Of a DNA stretch of 8,426 bases, positions 1 through 6,765 are shown piece after piece (the stretch's first letter is position 1; every line of letters begins with the position of its first letter). The notes under the pieces were generated by a model that had not been told where the DNA came from, did no database searches, and worked only from the letters and a program-made list of their open reading frames with translations. Source of the stretch: Elusimicrobiota bacterium (GTDB taxonomy: Bacteria; CG03; SLGR01; JAGXOG01); the NCBI GenBank assembly GCA_027858455.1, contig JAQICQ010000225.1:1-8426 (forward strand), read 5' to 3'. Made by a program: the position numbers and the translations under genes.

Positions 1-1
1 T

Positions 2-271
2 GCCCAAATGGATGATATTAAATTAGGTGATGTGAAGACGGAGAGTTATTTTAAGGAGATAAAAAAATGGATGGGAGATAAGTCCGAAAGTCTGCGTAAA
101 TTAAATATTATGCTCCATCTTGAAGGATATGATTTTCGGCAATCGCCTTCGTCGGACAGCCGGTTGAAATTAAAAATCATAGAGGAAACTATCAGCAGTT
201 TAAACAAAAATGCAAACAGAGAGCTGGCAATTTCAAATATGTTTTTAAAAATAGGGCAATTAAACCATTAA
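2..271 (+). CDS. holB: Probable DNA polymerase III subunit delta' C-terminal end (5' truncated)
   Basis: This is the last 89 codons of a gene whose start lies before the window: the frame is already open at base 2, with Ala-Gln before the first Met at base 8, so that Met need not be the start. The fragment is charged and helical and ends in N-x-N-RELAISNMFLKIGQL, the kind of Asn-rich helix that closes the collar domain of clamp-loader delta' subunits. In DnaX complexes, delta' helps load the sliding clamp during replication. The call also rests on context: a PSP1/RicT gene follows after 7 bases, and holB directly precedes yaaT (ricT) in Bacillus-type genomes. No ATPase or zinc-binding motifs are visible because the N-terminal part is missing. 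Another helical protein cannot be excluded. Confidence 0.6.
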   Translation, partial: AQMDDIKLGDVKTESYFKEIKKWMGDKSESLRKLNIMLHLEGYDFRQSPSSDSRLKLKIIEETISSLNKNANRELAISNMFLKIGQLNH

Positions 272-278
272 CATAAAT

Positions 279-935
279 ATGATATTTTTAACTGTTTCAC
301 TGAGGAAACTGCATGACTGCTGTCCGGCGGAAAATACTCGTGAAGAAGTAAAAAAGGGAGACCGGGTTTTAGTTTCAACCGATAACGGACTGGAGGTGGG
401 GTCTGTTATAAAGATGAATGTCGAGCCTTGTTCTAAAGGGAACGGAAAAAGAGTGGTAAGGGTTATAAACGACGATGACAGGAGAGTTCTTCAAAAAAAT
501 TGTGCTGCCGGAAAAAAGATTTTACCGCAGGTTAAAGCAGAGATAGAGAAACAAAAGCTAATGATGAAAATTACTGCCGTTGATTATACCTATGACAGGC
601 AAAAACTTTTTATATACTATACGGCTGATTTAAGAGTGGATTTCAGAAATTTAATAAAAATTTTAGGCAACCGATTAAAGGTCAGAATACAGATGGTTCA
701 AATAGGTGTCCGGGACGAAGCGGCAATAATCGGGGCAGTAGGCCCCTGCGGGCAGGAGATATGCTGCACCAGGTTTTTAAGGGAAATGAGATCGGTAAAT
801 ATAAATATGGCAAAAAGGCAGGAACTTTCCACAAATCCGGAAAATATTACAGGCTGTTGCGGAAGGCTTTTATGCTGTTTAAGATATGAAGACAATAAAT
901 ATAAAAATAAAAAAGAGGAAGGAGAAACCAAATAG
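279..935 (+). CDS. ricT: PSP1 domain protein, RicT/YaaT family
   Basis: This 218-residue protein contains a PSP1 domain. The N-terminal part has the KKGDRVLVSTDNGLEVGSV segment (about residues 25-43). The C-terminal half has the family signature QIGVRDEAAIIGAVGPCGQE followed by ICCTRFL (residues 141-167), then GCCGRLLCCLRYE (192-204). Cysteines 157, 162, 163, 193, 194, 199 and 200 form the clustered set seen in the family. In Bacillus subtilis the homologue YaaT/RicT forms a complex with YlbF and YmcA that binds iron-sulfur clusters and acts with RNase Y in mRNA maturation. Whether those partners exist here is not visible. The start lacks a clear ribosome binding site and lies 7 bases after the holB stop, which suggests translational coupling. 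The tail is Lys/Glu-rich. Family assignment is firm; the exact role is inferred. Confidence 0.9.
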   Translation: MIFLTVSLRKLHDCCPAENTREEVKKGDRVLVSTDNGLEVGSVIKMNVEPCSKGNGKRVVRVINDDDRRVLQKNCAAGKKILPQVKAEIEKQKLMMKITAVDYTYDRQKLFIYYTADLRVDFRNLIKILGNRLKVRIQMVQIGVRDEAAIIGAVGPCGQEICCTRFLREMRSVNINMAKRQELSTNPENITGCCGRLLCCLRYEDNKYKNKKEEGETK

Positions 936-939
936 ATAA

Positions 940-2433
940 ATGAGCAAGGGCATATATATTACCACGCCTCTTTACTATGTAAACGCCGACCCGCATATAG
1001 GCCATGCATATACCCAGATAGCTGCGGATGTTCTGGCCAGATATCACAGGTCACGGGGCCGGAAGGTTTTTTTTCTTACCGGTACGGACGAACACGGCCA
1101 AAAAGTTCAAAAAGCAGCGGCAGAAAAAAATCTTTCTCCTAAAAGGCATACTGACGGTATGGCGGAGAAATTTAAAGATTTATGGACAAAGCTTAATATC
1201 TCTAATGACGGATTTATAAGAACGACCGACGAAAAGCACAAAAAAACAGTCAAAAGACTCCTTAAAGAACTTTACAAAAAGGGTGATATCCAAAAACGTT
1301 CTTATACGGGGTGGTACTGTGTGCCGGATGAAAGATTTTGGAAAGAAAAAGATCTGGAAGACGGTAAATGCCCGGATTGCGGCAGAGAAGTTGAAAAAAT
1401 AGAAGAAGAGAACTATTTTTTTCTAATGTCCGGGTATCAGTCAAAATTAATAAAATATATTGAAGAAAACCCGGATTACATTATGCCCGGGATAAGAAGG
1501 AATGAGGTTTTAGGCTTTTTAAATAACAATGAGCTGGACGATCTCTGTATTTCAAGGCCCAAGAGCCGGCTTTCATGGGGCATTTCCCTGCCGTTTGATA
1601 ATAACTACGTTACCTATGTCTGGTTTGACGCTCTTATTAATTATTATTCGGCAACTGAATATATAGCGCCTGAAGGAATAAGTTGGTGGCCGGCAACTTG
1701 TCATCTAATAGGAAAGGATATCCTGACCACTCATTCTGTCTATTGGTCTACTATGCTGATGGCTTTGGATATGCCTTTGCCGGAAAAGATTTTTGCGCAT
1801 GGTTGGTGGACAATGACTGGTGAAAAAATGAGTAAATCTCTGGGGAATGTAATTAACCCCCTTGAACTTATAAAAAAATGGAGTGTGGATTCGTTTAGAT
1901 ATTTTCTTTTAAGGCAGGTGACTTTTGGAATGGATGGAAATTTTTCTAAAGAACAATTTAAAAGCCGCTATGAGACAGACCTTGCTAATGAGCTGGGGAA
2001 TCTTTTAAACAGAGTGCTCTCTATGATAAATAAATATAACCCTCTATATTCAGTAGGGAATCCTGATGGTTTTGACAAGCAGGTAGATGAACTTTACAGC
2101 GATCTCGACGAGCTTTACGGCGACTTAAAATTTAATAAAGTTCTTGACAGAATTTGGGAAATAGTTAAAGCAGCCAATATATATATTGAAGAGCAAAAGC
2201 CCTGGGAACTAAATAAAAATGGAGAAAAAAACCGCCTGGCGGAAGTGCTTACAAATCTTTTTGAAGCACTTAAAAATATCGCGGTAATGCTGTCTCCTTT
2301 TATGCCTGAAACTTCTGTAAAAATTAAGAAACAGATGGGGGTAAGCGACCAGAAATCCAGTGATATAAAATGGTGTCCGGAAGACAGTTTTAAAAATATC
2401 CGGGAACCGGTCCCTTTATTCCCTAAAAATTAA
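940..2433 (+). CDS. metG: Methionyl-tRNA synthetase (short form)
   Basis: This cytoplasmic class I aminoacyl-tRNA synthetase charges tRNA-Met with methionine using ATP. It has 497 residues. The class I signature HIGH is at 19-22, in the context TTPLYYVNADPHIGHAYT. The TGTDEHGQK block is at 47-55. The connective peptide contains CPDCG (144-148) and one more nearby cysteine (C127, in WYCVPDERF), so at most a partial zinc knuckle. The block HLIGKDIL is at 255-262. EKMSKSLGN, with KMSKS at 296-300, binds ATP. The rest is the helical anticodon-binding domain, with LANELGNLLNR at 348-358 and a LSPFMPETS block near 451-459. The protein ends at PLFPKN and lacks the C-terminal Trbp111-type tRNA-binding extension of longer MetRS forms. 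A purine-rich AGGAAGGAG lies about 15 bases before the ATG, and only 4 bases separate it from the ricT stop. Confidence 0.97.
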   Translation: MSKGIYITTPLYYVNADPHIGHAYTQIAADVLARYHRSRGRKVFFLTGTDEHGQKVQKAAAEKNLSPKRHTDGMAEKFKDLWTKLNISNDGFIRTTDEKHKKTVKRLLKELYKKGDIQKRSYTGWYCVPDERFWKEKDLEDGKCPDCGREVEKIEEENYFFLMSGYQSKLIKYIEENPDYIMPGIRRNEVLGFLNNNELDDLCISRPKSRLSWGISLPFDNNYVTYVWFDALINYYSATEYIAPEGISWWPATCHLIGKDILTTHSVYWSTMLMALDMPLPEKIFAHGWWTMTGEKMSKSLGNVINPLELIKKWSVDSFRYFLLRQVTFGMDGNFSKEQFKSRYETDLANELGNLLNRVLSMINKYNPLYSVGNPDGFDKQVDELYSDLDELYGDLKFNKVLDRIWEIVKAANIYIEEQKPWELNKNGEKNRLAEVLTNLFEALKNIAVMLSPFMPETSVKIKKQMGVSDQKSSDIKWCPEDSFKNIREPVPLFPKN

Positions 2434-2442
2434 TTTTCAGGT

Positions 2443-2501
2443 ATGAGTAGGCTCAGCCTCACCCATGACCGTCGAGAAAATCTGCACGGCGATAGTTTTT
2501 T
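2443..2501 (+). terminator. Two imperfect hairpins followed by a T7 run, possible metG terminator
   Basis: In the spacer after metG, bases 2443-2452 pair with 2456-2466 around the 3-base loop TCA. The stem has about nine or ten pairs, one mismatch and one bulge. A second, weaker stem pairs CCGT (2469-2472) with ACGG (2486-2489) and AGA with TCT inside it. Seven Ts follow at 2495-2501. The six bases between the last stem and the T run make this a poor classical Rho-independent terminator. It could be a weak terminator, an attenuator or an RNA processing site. It is the only structure seen between metG and the aldolase gene. Confidence 0.35.
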
Positions 2502-2545
2502 TAAAATGAGACAGATAGAGAGCCGGTAATCTAAAGGTAATAACA

Positions 2546-3127
2546 ATGGAATCAAATTTTAATAAATTTCAGGAAAGCGGTGAGATGCTTTTTAAATCCG
2601 GTCTTGTCTCGGTTACGGCCGGTAATATGAGCATGAAAACAGGCCGGCAGATATATATAACCGCAACCGGCAGCTGCCTGGGATTTTTAAACAGGCAGGA
2701 TATTCTAAAAGTTGACCTTAATACAGGTTTAAAATCAAATCCCGCTATGGGAAATTTAAGAAGGCCGTCGGTAGAAATTAAAATACATGAAGGTATATAT
2801 ACGGCCACTTCTTTTAAGGCTGTTGCTCATGCTCATCCTCCTACAGCCACAGCAATATCTTTTGGAAAAAAGAAAATTGAATTTGTTGATGATGAAGGCA
2901 TATTCTATCTTCCGCAGGTCCCGGTAATTAAAGTTCTTCAAAGCAGTATTGCATCACGCGAAGTTGCCCAAAAGCTGCCCTCAGTTATAAGGGATTACGG
3001 GGTGGTAATGGTGGAAGGACATGGGGCTTTTGCCGCGGCTGAAACGTTAAGAGAATGTGCCGGATTGTTGTCTACTCTCGAACATTCATCGCAGATATTA
3101 TATAAAAAATCTTTATTTGAGAAATAG
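2546..3127 (+). CDS. Class II aldolase/adducin family protein
   Basis: This 193-residue protein has the family blocks in order: GLVSVTAGNMSM (19-30), the ITATGSCLGFL phosphate-binding-type loop (38-48), PSVEIKIHEGIY (74-85), the AHAHP metal site (94-98) and VEGHGAF (156-162). By comparison with L-fuculose-1-phosphate aldolase, H95, H97 and H159 would bind a zinc-type divalent metal and E77 would be the catalytic acid/base, so it looks active. The family includes sugar-phosphate aldolases (fuculose, rhamnulose), ribulose-5-phosphate epimerases and methylthioribulose-1-phosphate dehydratase. The substrate cannot be chosen from this sequence, and no kinase, isomerase or transporter lies next to it. 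The length is slightly below the usual 210-230. AAAGG at 2533-2537 lies 8 bases before the ATG. Flanking spacers of 112 and 92 bases suggest a single-gene unit. Confidence 0.88.
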   Translation: MESNFNKFQESGEMLFKSGLVSVTAGNMSMKTGRQIYITATGSCLGFLNRQDILKVDLNTGLKSNPAMGNLRRPSVEIKIHEGIYTATSFKAVAHAHPPTATAISFGKKKIEFVDDEGIFYLPQVPVIKVLQSSIASREVAQKLPSVIRDYGVVMVEGHGAFAAAETLRECAGLLSTLEHSSQILYKKSLFEK

Positions 3128-3155
3128 AGTCTGTCAGTTGCGGGGCCAATATTAT

Positions 3156-3184
3156 TTGAAAAACTTGTAATAATCAGTTATTAT
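3156..3184 (+). promoter_or_regulatory. Candidate sigma70-type promoter for the envelope gene cluster
   Basis: TTGAAA (3156-3161) matches the -35 consensus at five of six positions. After exactly 17 bases comes TATTAT (3179-3184), also five of six at -10. Transcription would start near 3191, about 29 bases before the ATG at 3220, with AAGGAG (3201-3206) in between. The -10 region overlaps an AT-only perfect inverted repeat, TAATAA-TCAG-TTATTA (3168-3183), which could be an operator or chance in AT-rich DNA. This is the only long spacer before the following four genes, which fits a promoter for them. Confidence 0.5.
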
Positions 3185-3219
3185 TAAGGAATATTTTAAT
3201 AAGGAGATTATAAAATTAA

Positions 3220-3708
3220 ATGGAAACCTTAAATCCGGTAATTATATTTGCTGCGTTGGCTATTATATTTGCGGTGTTAAATCTTGTCCTATGGACAATG
3301 GTTTGGAAAAATTTTGATAAAGACAGCAAGCCCGTACAAAATTCACTTAGCCGGGAGGTAATAGACGAGATTAAAAATACACTTGCCGGAGTTGAGAATA
3401 ATTCTAAGACAGAAGACCAGCTGTGGGGTATTTTGGATAAACTTAAAGATTTAGAGGAAAAAGTCTCTTCCGAAAAAGCAGGCAAATTATCGCCCGAGAT
3501 TGCAGAGCAGTTAAAAAGGGCTCAGGAATTGAGCAAAAAATCCGCTGTTTTGCTGAAAGAAGAGATAAAACAGATTAAGGAAGTAAAAGAGGATATAAAG
3601 CAGCTTTCCAAAAAAGTCGAGGGAGTTGAAGATTTTGGTGAAATGTTTGAATCTCTTGACGGAAACATAGCAAAATTTAACAACCGGATAAATCAGTTAA
3701 GCAAATGA
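3220..3708 (+). CDS. Membrane-anchored coiled-coil protein of unknown function
   Basis: I do not recognise a named family for this 162-residue protein. Residues 7-28 form one strongly hydrophobic segment ending in WTMVWKNF, most likely an uncleaved membrane anchor. The rest is highly charged and rich in Lys, Glu and Leu. Stretches at about 45-82 and 92-135 have the heptad-like spacing of Leu, Ile and Val expected of coiled coils, followed by a last amphipathic helix (about 140-160) ending NRINQLSK. There is no cysteine and no catalytic motif. AAGGAG (3201-3206) precedes the ATG by 13 bases. The stop overlaps the next gene's start as ATGA, so the two are translationally coupled, and it is probably the first gene of the envelope operon. 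It may be a scaffold or a partner of the PEGA protein; that is inference. Confidence 0.8.
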   Translation: METLNPVIIFAALAIIFAVLNLVLWTMVWKNFDKDSKPVQNSLSREVIDEIKNTLAGVENNSKTEDQLWGILDKLKDLEEKVSSEKAGKLSPEIAEQLKRAQELSKKSAVLLKEEIKQIKEVKEDIKQLSKKVEGVEDFGEMFESLDGNIAKFNNRINQLSK

Positions 3709-4115
3709 AAAAAATCGGACTGTTAATCGTTTTGGGGGTTAATTTTATTATCCTTATTGTTACGGGGTATTTGCTGTATAACTATCTTGCGGAAGAAAAA
3801 AGCCCCGCTCCGCCGCCGGTCTCAAGCGATAATATTTCCCCTCCGTTTAAAGAAAAGGCTAAAAACAAAGAAGATTTAAAACCCAAAGAAGGCCCGGCGG
3901 AAGTAAAAATAGTTTCTATCCCCGCTGATGCAAAAGTTTTTGTAAACGGGTATTATAAAGGTAAGACGCCGGTAAAATTCAAAATAGTCTCAGCCTCCGG
4001 CGTCGAAAAGCCTCGTTTTACACTGATTAAGGCCGGTTACAAAAAATGGAACAGAAAGCTGGAGATTATATCAGGCAGAACAAAGGAATACAGGGTAATA
4101 CTTGAAAAGGACTGA
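3705..4115 (+). CDS. Membrane-anchored PEGA-domain protein
   Basis: This 136-residue protein starts with KK and a hydrophobic segment (about 4-25) that should act as a signal anchor. A Pro/Lys-rich linker follows (about 30-65). One PEGA-type beta domain (about 66-134) reads VKIVSIPADAKVFVNG, then YYKGKTPVKFKI, then the GYKKW turn and a final REYRVILE-like strand. PEGA domains are small surface or periplasmic beta modules thought to bind envelope components; their ligand here is unknown. The start overlaps the upstream stop by four bases (ATGA), and the 3' end overlaps the following TTG start by 14 bases, so three successive genes are physically locked together. The domain call is good and the function is unassigned. 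Confidence 0.85.
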   Translation: MKKIGLLIVLGVNFIILIVTGYLLYNYLAEEKSPAPPPVSSDNISPPFKEKAKNKEDLKPKEGPAEVKIVSIPADAKVFVNGYYKGKTPVKFKIVSASGVEKPRFTLIKAGYKKWNRKLEIISGRTKEYRVILEKD

Positions 4116-4992
4116 CCTGATAAAAATAATAGTTCCGGTAATGGGAGCCGTTTTTTTTTACGGGTGCGCAAAACCGGCAATCTCTCCCGGTGCGGATGAG
4201 AGACCCACGCCGCTGACAAGAAAAAAAGATGTTTTTCTGACGGTGAAATTTGATATAGCTCCGCTGGATAATGCATGGGCGGAATTTCAAAAAAAAGCTT
4301 TAGGAGAGTGGAGAGATTTTCTATATTTAATAGAAAATAATTATGAAAAGACGCCGCTAAATATATCATTGTCGGTTAATGTTATAAATTTTTTAAAGGA
4401 TATTGAAGAGAATAATTTTGTTTTAGACCCTGCCATAACTTTACCTCCCTCAGAACTCAATGACGCTCAAAAAGAGTATCTTGTAAATAAATATGATTTA
4501 AAAAGCGGCACTGTCTCGCTTGTTAAAGGCCAGATATTAGAAGCTGCCGGATATATGGGCCGCACTATACATGATACCGAAACCTATGAGGGTTTTCTTC
4601 ATATAAGTACTTATACGGCGGAAGCAAAGTCCGCTTTGATTGAACTAATGTCAGATGAATTGGGTAATTTCAATCAGCTCTTAAAAAAATCGCTCCAAAG
4701 TAAATACAGGGGAGAAGCAACTACCGCGTTGAGTGATTCTTATCTTCCGCTGCTTGATGCCGGCCGAACCAAGGTGCAGATTCTTGAAGGGCTTGTAGCT
4801 TATAAAAAATGGAGAGGGGATTTTCCTGCCGGGTTTTTGCCTAAAGGCGGGTATATAACCGATGCCGGTATAAAAGAGATAGAAAAAACCGGTATTGAAT
4901 GGATTATTGTTAAATCTACAAAATCAATAGAAACCCAAAGTCTTAATACTTCCCCTATGGTTGTATATACCCTCCCGGGAAATCTCAATTAA
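4102..4992 (+). CDS. GH57-like lipoprotein, N-terminal part ending at an in-frame TAA
   Basis: This is 296 codons from a TTG start; CAGGG (4091-4095) lies 6 bases upstream, and no ATG would leave a full signal peptide. Residues 7-22 are hydrophobic and end FFYGC, a lipobox-like site with Cys22 as the lipidated residue. The mature part resembles the catalytic barrel of glycoside hydrolase family 57. TPLNISLSVNVINFLKDI (84-101) matches the Asn-x-x-Pro-Ser-Leu region, LPPSELNDAQKEYLVNKYD (114-132) the 'eEk.fil' helix, DSYLPLLDAG (212-221) the HPILPLL block, and GFLPKGGYITDAG (244-256) the GxWPSEGSVSD block. In the last block the expected nucleophile Glu aligns with Gly249, and the His-Gln-Pro motif near the N terminus is absent. 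Hydrolase activity is therefore doubtful. The open frame continues past the stop, so this is probably a fragment of a longer gene. Confidence 0.75.
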   Translation: MKRTDLIKIIVPVMGAVFFYGCAKPAISPGADERPTPLTRKKDVFLTVKFDIAPLDNAWAEFQKKALGEWRDFLYLIENNYEKTPLNISLSVNVINFLKDIEENNFVLDPAITLPPSELNDAQKEYLVNKYDLKSGTVSLVKGQILEAAGYMGRTIHDTETYEGFLHISTYTAEAKSALIELMSDELGNFNQLLKKSLQSKYRGEATTALSDSYLPLLDAGRTKVQILEGLVAYKKWRGDFPAGFLPKGGYITDAGIKEIEKTGIEWIIVKSTKSIETQSLNTSPMVVYTLPGNLN

Positions 4993-5028
4993 ACTCTCAC
5001 CGAAACTCTCCCGGAAACTCTCCCGGAA
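4969..5028 (+). repeat. 12-bp in-frame tandem repeat (five units) containing the internal stop
   Basis: Five consecutive 12-base units follow the frame of the GH57-like gene. Unit 1 (4969-4980) encodes TLPG, unit 2 (4981-4992) NL N-stop, unit 3 (4993-5004) TLTE, and units 4 and 5 (5005-5016, 5017-5028) TLPE. Units 4 and 5 are identical (ACTCTCCCGGAA), and unit 3 differs only around its third codon. In unit 2 the last codon is TAA where the others have GAA or GGA. Unit 2 is also the most diverged, so its membership is less certain than that of units 3-5. The array looks like slippage-type expansion. Confidence 0.8.
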
Positions 5029-5214
5029 AATATTAAAATAAAAGATATAACTAAAAATTTCATAACAGGGCTGGCAGGCCGGGATGTTGTTTCGCTTGTT
5101 AAAAATCCGGAAGCTGCTATTGATTTCATTGAAAACAGCGATAACAGATATATAACATTTGACGAATTAAAGAACTCAATCTATGCCATAGATTTTACAA
5201 CCCGTACCGTTAAA

Positions 5215-6765
5215 TTGAGCAGTTCCAGATTCCAGCCCGAGTTTCCTGAATTAAGTCCAGATGTTAAAAAAATTAAAAGTTATCTTGAGCAGACCAGGGA
5301 AATGCTCTACAGCTACAAAAATTCCGGAAGGGCAAAACTTGAGAATCTCTTTTATATTCAGAACAAGCTTTTAATTGCCGAATCCGGAAGACTGACCGAT
5401 AATATATCAAAGAACGAATATGACCGCATATTCAGGCGGAGTATAATTGAAATTTACCGTAAAATCGGATTGTCGCCACCGGCGAAGTTTTTTTTGCCGG
5501 TCACAAAAAGAAAACCTATAGTTCCGTATGAGGGAATAACTTCAAGGTTAAGCGTAGATTGCGACGGGCAAACAGGTTCAGGAGAATGGCAAGGTGCCTA
5601 CCGCCTGATTTTTGATTCTGAGCCCGTAAAAGAATTCCGGTGCGGGTTTGACGGAAAAAATATCTATTACAGGTTTGCCATATCTTCCGCGGCTGTTGAA
5701 AATATAAGTATTATTGCCGGACACATGAATGCAGATGCCGCAGCTCTTTACCCATCGGGAATGCCTCGCTCTGCGGATAATATTCAGGATTTTCCAATAT
5801 CCACAGAAGTAAGATGGAGAAAGGATATACCTCTTAAAACCGTGATTTACAGGGCATCAGGAAACGAGCAGTGGGAGCCATTGACCGGCAACTACGATGT
5901 AGGATACAGCGGCAAGATTATAGAGTTTTCTTTACCGTTTAAATATCTGGGAGTCCGGTCAAGAAAAAAAATATATATGAAAGTGACGGTAAACGGTAAG
6001 GTCATGCCTGCCGGAGGACGGATTGAAATTACCGCTCCCAAACTTTATTCAAAGCAAAGCATTATTTCTAATATCGATCCGGCATCAGATAATTACGGGC
6101 CGGGAGACTATACAATCAACGAAGATTATGAGGGATACAGGGGCAATACTGATTTAAAAAAAATAGATGTAGACCAGCAGGCGAGCGAAAAAATTATAAC
6201 CCTGCAGTTTGCTTCCATTGATAATCCCGGAAATGCCCCTTTGGGATTTGGAAATGCTCTGGTAGATATTTATATAGATATAAATAATAAAATCGGGCTG
6301 GGCAATACCGCAATGTTTCCCGGGAGAAAAGCTTATGTAAAACCGGAATCAGCCTGGGAATATGCGGTAGTTATCAGCGGTCACGAGAAAGTTCTTTATA
6401 ACAGTGCTATGGACAAGATAGGCGAGCCGGAAATAAGCGTCAGCCTCTTAACTAATACTATCAATATATTTTTAGAAGAAGATTTAATAGAAACATCGGT
6501 AGAAAACTGGCAGGTCGCAGCTATAGTTATGGCCGCCGATGATGACGGTAAAATGCTCAGAGTAAAAGAGGTTCCTGTTTCGGTTGTTTCGGCTGTTCCG
6601 GCTGTTCCGATTGTTCCAGAGAAATATGGATTTAACGGCAGAAAATTTGATTCTGACACAAATATTATTGATATTATAGTGCCGCCGGGCTTCAGGCAAA
6701 AAGACATATTAAGTAAAAACAGAAACGGAGAAGCAATAGAGATTCCGGCAATAAAGAAAAATTAG
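5215..6765 (+). CDS. GH57-associated C-terminal part with glucodextranase-C-like module
   Basis: The open frame runs from 4993. TTG at 5215 is the first standard start codon but has no ribosome binding site, so separate translation is doubtful. Counting from 5215, residues 15-95 form a helical segment with YIQNKLLIAESGRL (47-60) and NEYDRIFRRSIIEIYRKIGLSPP, split over 67-89. This is the region where GH57 relatives have AEGSDWFWW and FDxLFR..L..VY; the aromatic GSDWFWW part is lost here. Residues 110-285 resemble the DOMON-like module that starts 'DG...EW.GA' (here DGQTGSGEWQGA, 117-128). Residues 286-510 resemble the glucodextranase C module: NIDPASDNYGPGDYT (286-300), a YIDINNKIGLGNTAMFPGR-type calcium-loop region (353-371), AWEYAVVISG (380-389) and NIIDIIVPPGF (483-493). 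Such modules bind carbohydrate or surface layers. It precedes htrA by 49 bases. Confidence 0.72.
   Translation: MSSSRFQPEFPELSPDVKKIKSYLEQTREMLYSYKNSGRAKLENLFYIQNKLLIAESGRLTDNISKNEYDRIFRRSIIEIYRKIGLSPPAKFFLPVTKRKPIVPYEGITSRLSVDCDGQTGSGEWQGAYRLIFDSEPVKEFRCGFDGKNIYYRFAISSAAVENISIIAGHMNADAAALYPSGMPRSADNIQDFPISTEVRWRKDIPLKTVIYRASGNEQWEPLTGNYDVGYSGKIIEFSLPFKYLGVRSRKKIYMKVTVNGKVMPAGGRIEITAPKLYSKQSIISNIDPASDNYGPGDYTINEDYEGYRGNTDLKKIDVDQQASEKIITLQFASIDNPGNAPLGFGNALVDIYIDINNKIGLGNTAMFPGRKAYVKPESAWEYAVVISGHEKVLYNSAMDKIGEPEISVSLLTNTINIFLEEDLIETSVENWQVAAIVMAADDDGKMLRVKEVPVSVVSAVPAVPIVPEKYGFNGRKFDSDTNIIDIIVPPGFRQKDILSKNRNGEAIEIPAIKKN
6577..6621 (+). repeat. 9-bp in-frame tandem repeat (five units)
   Basis: Five 9-base units of the form GTT-YCG-GNT run through the frame: GTTTCGGTT, GTTTCGGCT, GTTCCGGCT, GTTCCGATT and the diverged GTTCCAGAG. 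They encode a Val-Ser/Pro-x linker (VSV, VSA, VPA, VPI, VPE). The array lies in the loop before the FxGx...NIIDIIVP end of the glucodextranase-C-like module, a position that tolerates length change. It is probably a slippage expansion. Confidence 0.75.

Larger units (their letters stand above)
4102..6765 (+). pseudogene. Composite GH57/glucodextranase-C-like lipoprotein gene interrupted by one TAA
   Basis: The reading frame from 4102 to 6765 (887 sense-or-stop codons plus the final TAG) holds only one internal stop, TAA at codon 297 (4990-4992). The 74 codons between it and the next possible start (TTG at 5215) are fully open. They read as a continuation of the GH57 core, for example IKIKDITKNFITGLAGRDVV, in the place where relatives have the 'FRD..LSD..GF' segment. 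The two halves together match the layout of large GH57 proteins with a helical bundle, a DOMON-like module and a glucodextranase-C module. The simplest reading is one gene broken by a nonsense change. Readthrough or a sequence error are alternatives, because the rest of the frame is intact. Confidence 0.75.

Noticed and set aside
1028..1219. Alternative + strand frame inside metG
   Set aside because: It overlaps the HIGH-containing part of methionyl-tRNA synthetase in another frame and has no recognisable content.
2479..2507. Promoter with TAAAAT (2502-2507) before the aldolase gene
   Set aside because: The hexamer 17 bases upstream (AATCTG) does not resemble a -35 box, so there is only half a signal in AT-rich sequence.
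3168..3183. TAATAA-TCAG-TTATTA inverted repeat as a defined operator
   Set aside because: It consists only of A and T in the stems and overlaps the -10 region; chance is likely, so it is only mentioned with the promoter.
4151..4159. T9 run in the lipoprotein signal sequence as a phase-variation tract
   Set aside because: The frame is intact, and runs of 8 Ts also occur in metG (near 1068) and near 5487, so such runs are ordinary in this AT-rich DNA.
4990..4992. Stop codon reassignment or selenocysteine insertion at the internal stop
   Set aside because: The codon is TAA, which also ends the holB and metG frames here. Selenocysteine uses TGA, and no such recoding is needed by other genes.
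5215..5217. TTG at 5215 as the true start of a separate gene
   Set aside because: No ribosome binding site precedes it, the frame is open and family-like for 74 codons upstream, and the protein would lack a signal peptide although it sits in an envelope operon.
6396..6707. Reverse-strand reading frames opposite the GH57-like gene, and similar ones opposite other genes
   Set aside because: They lie fully inside well-supported + strand genes, show no family motifs and have composition expected of antisense shadows.
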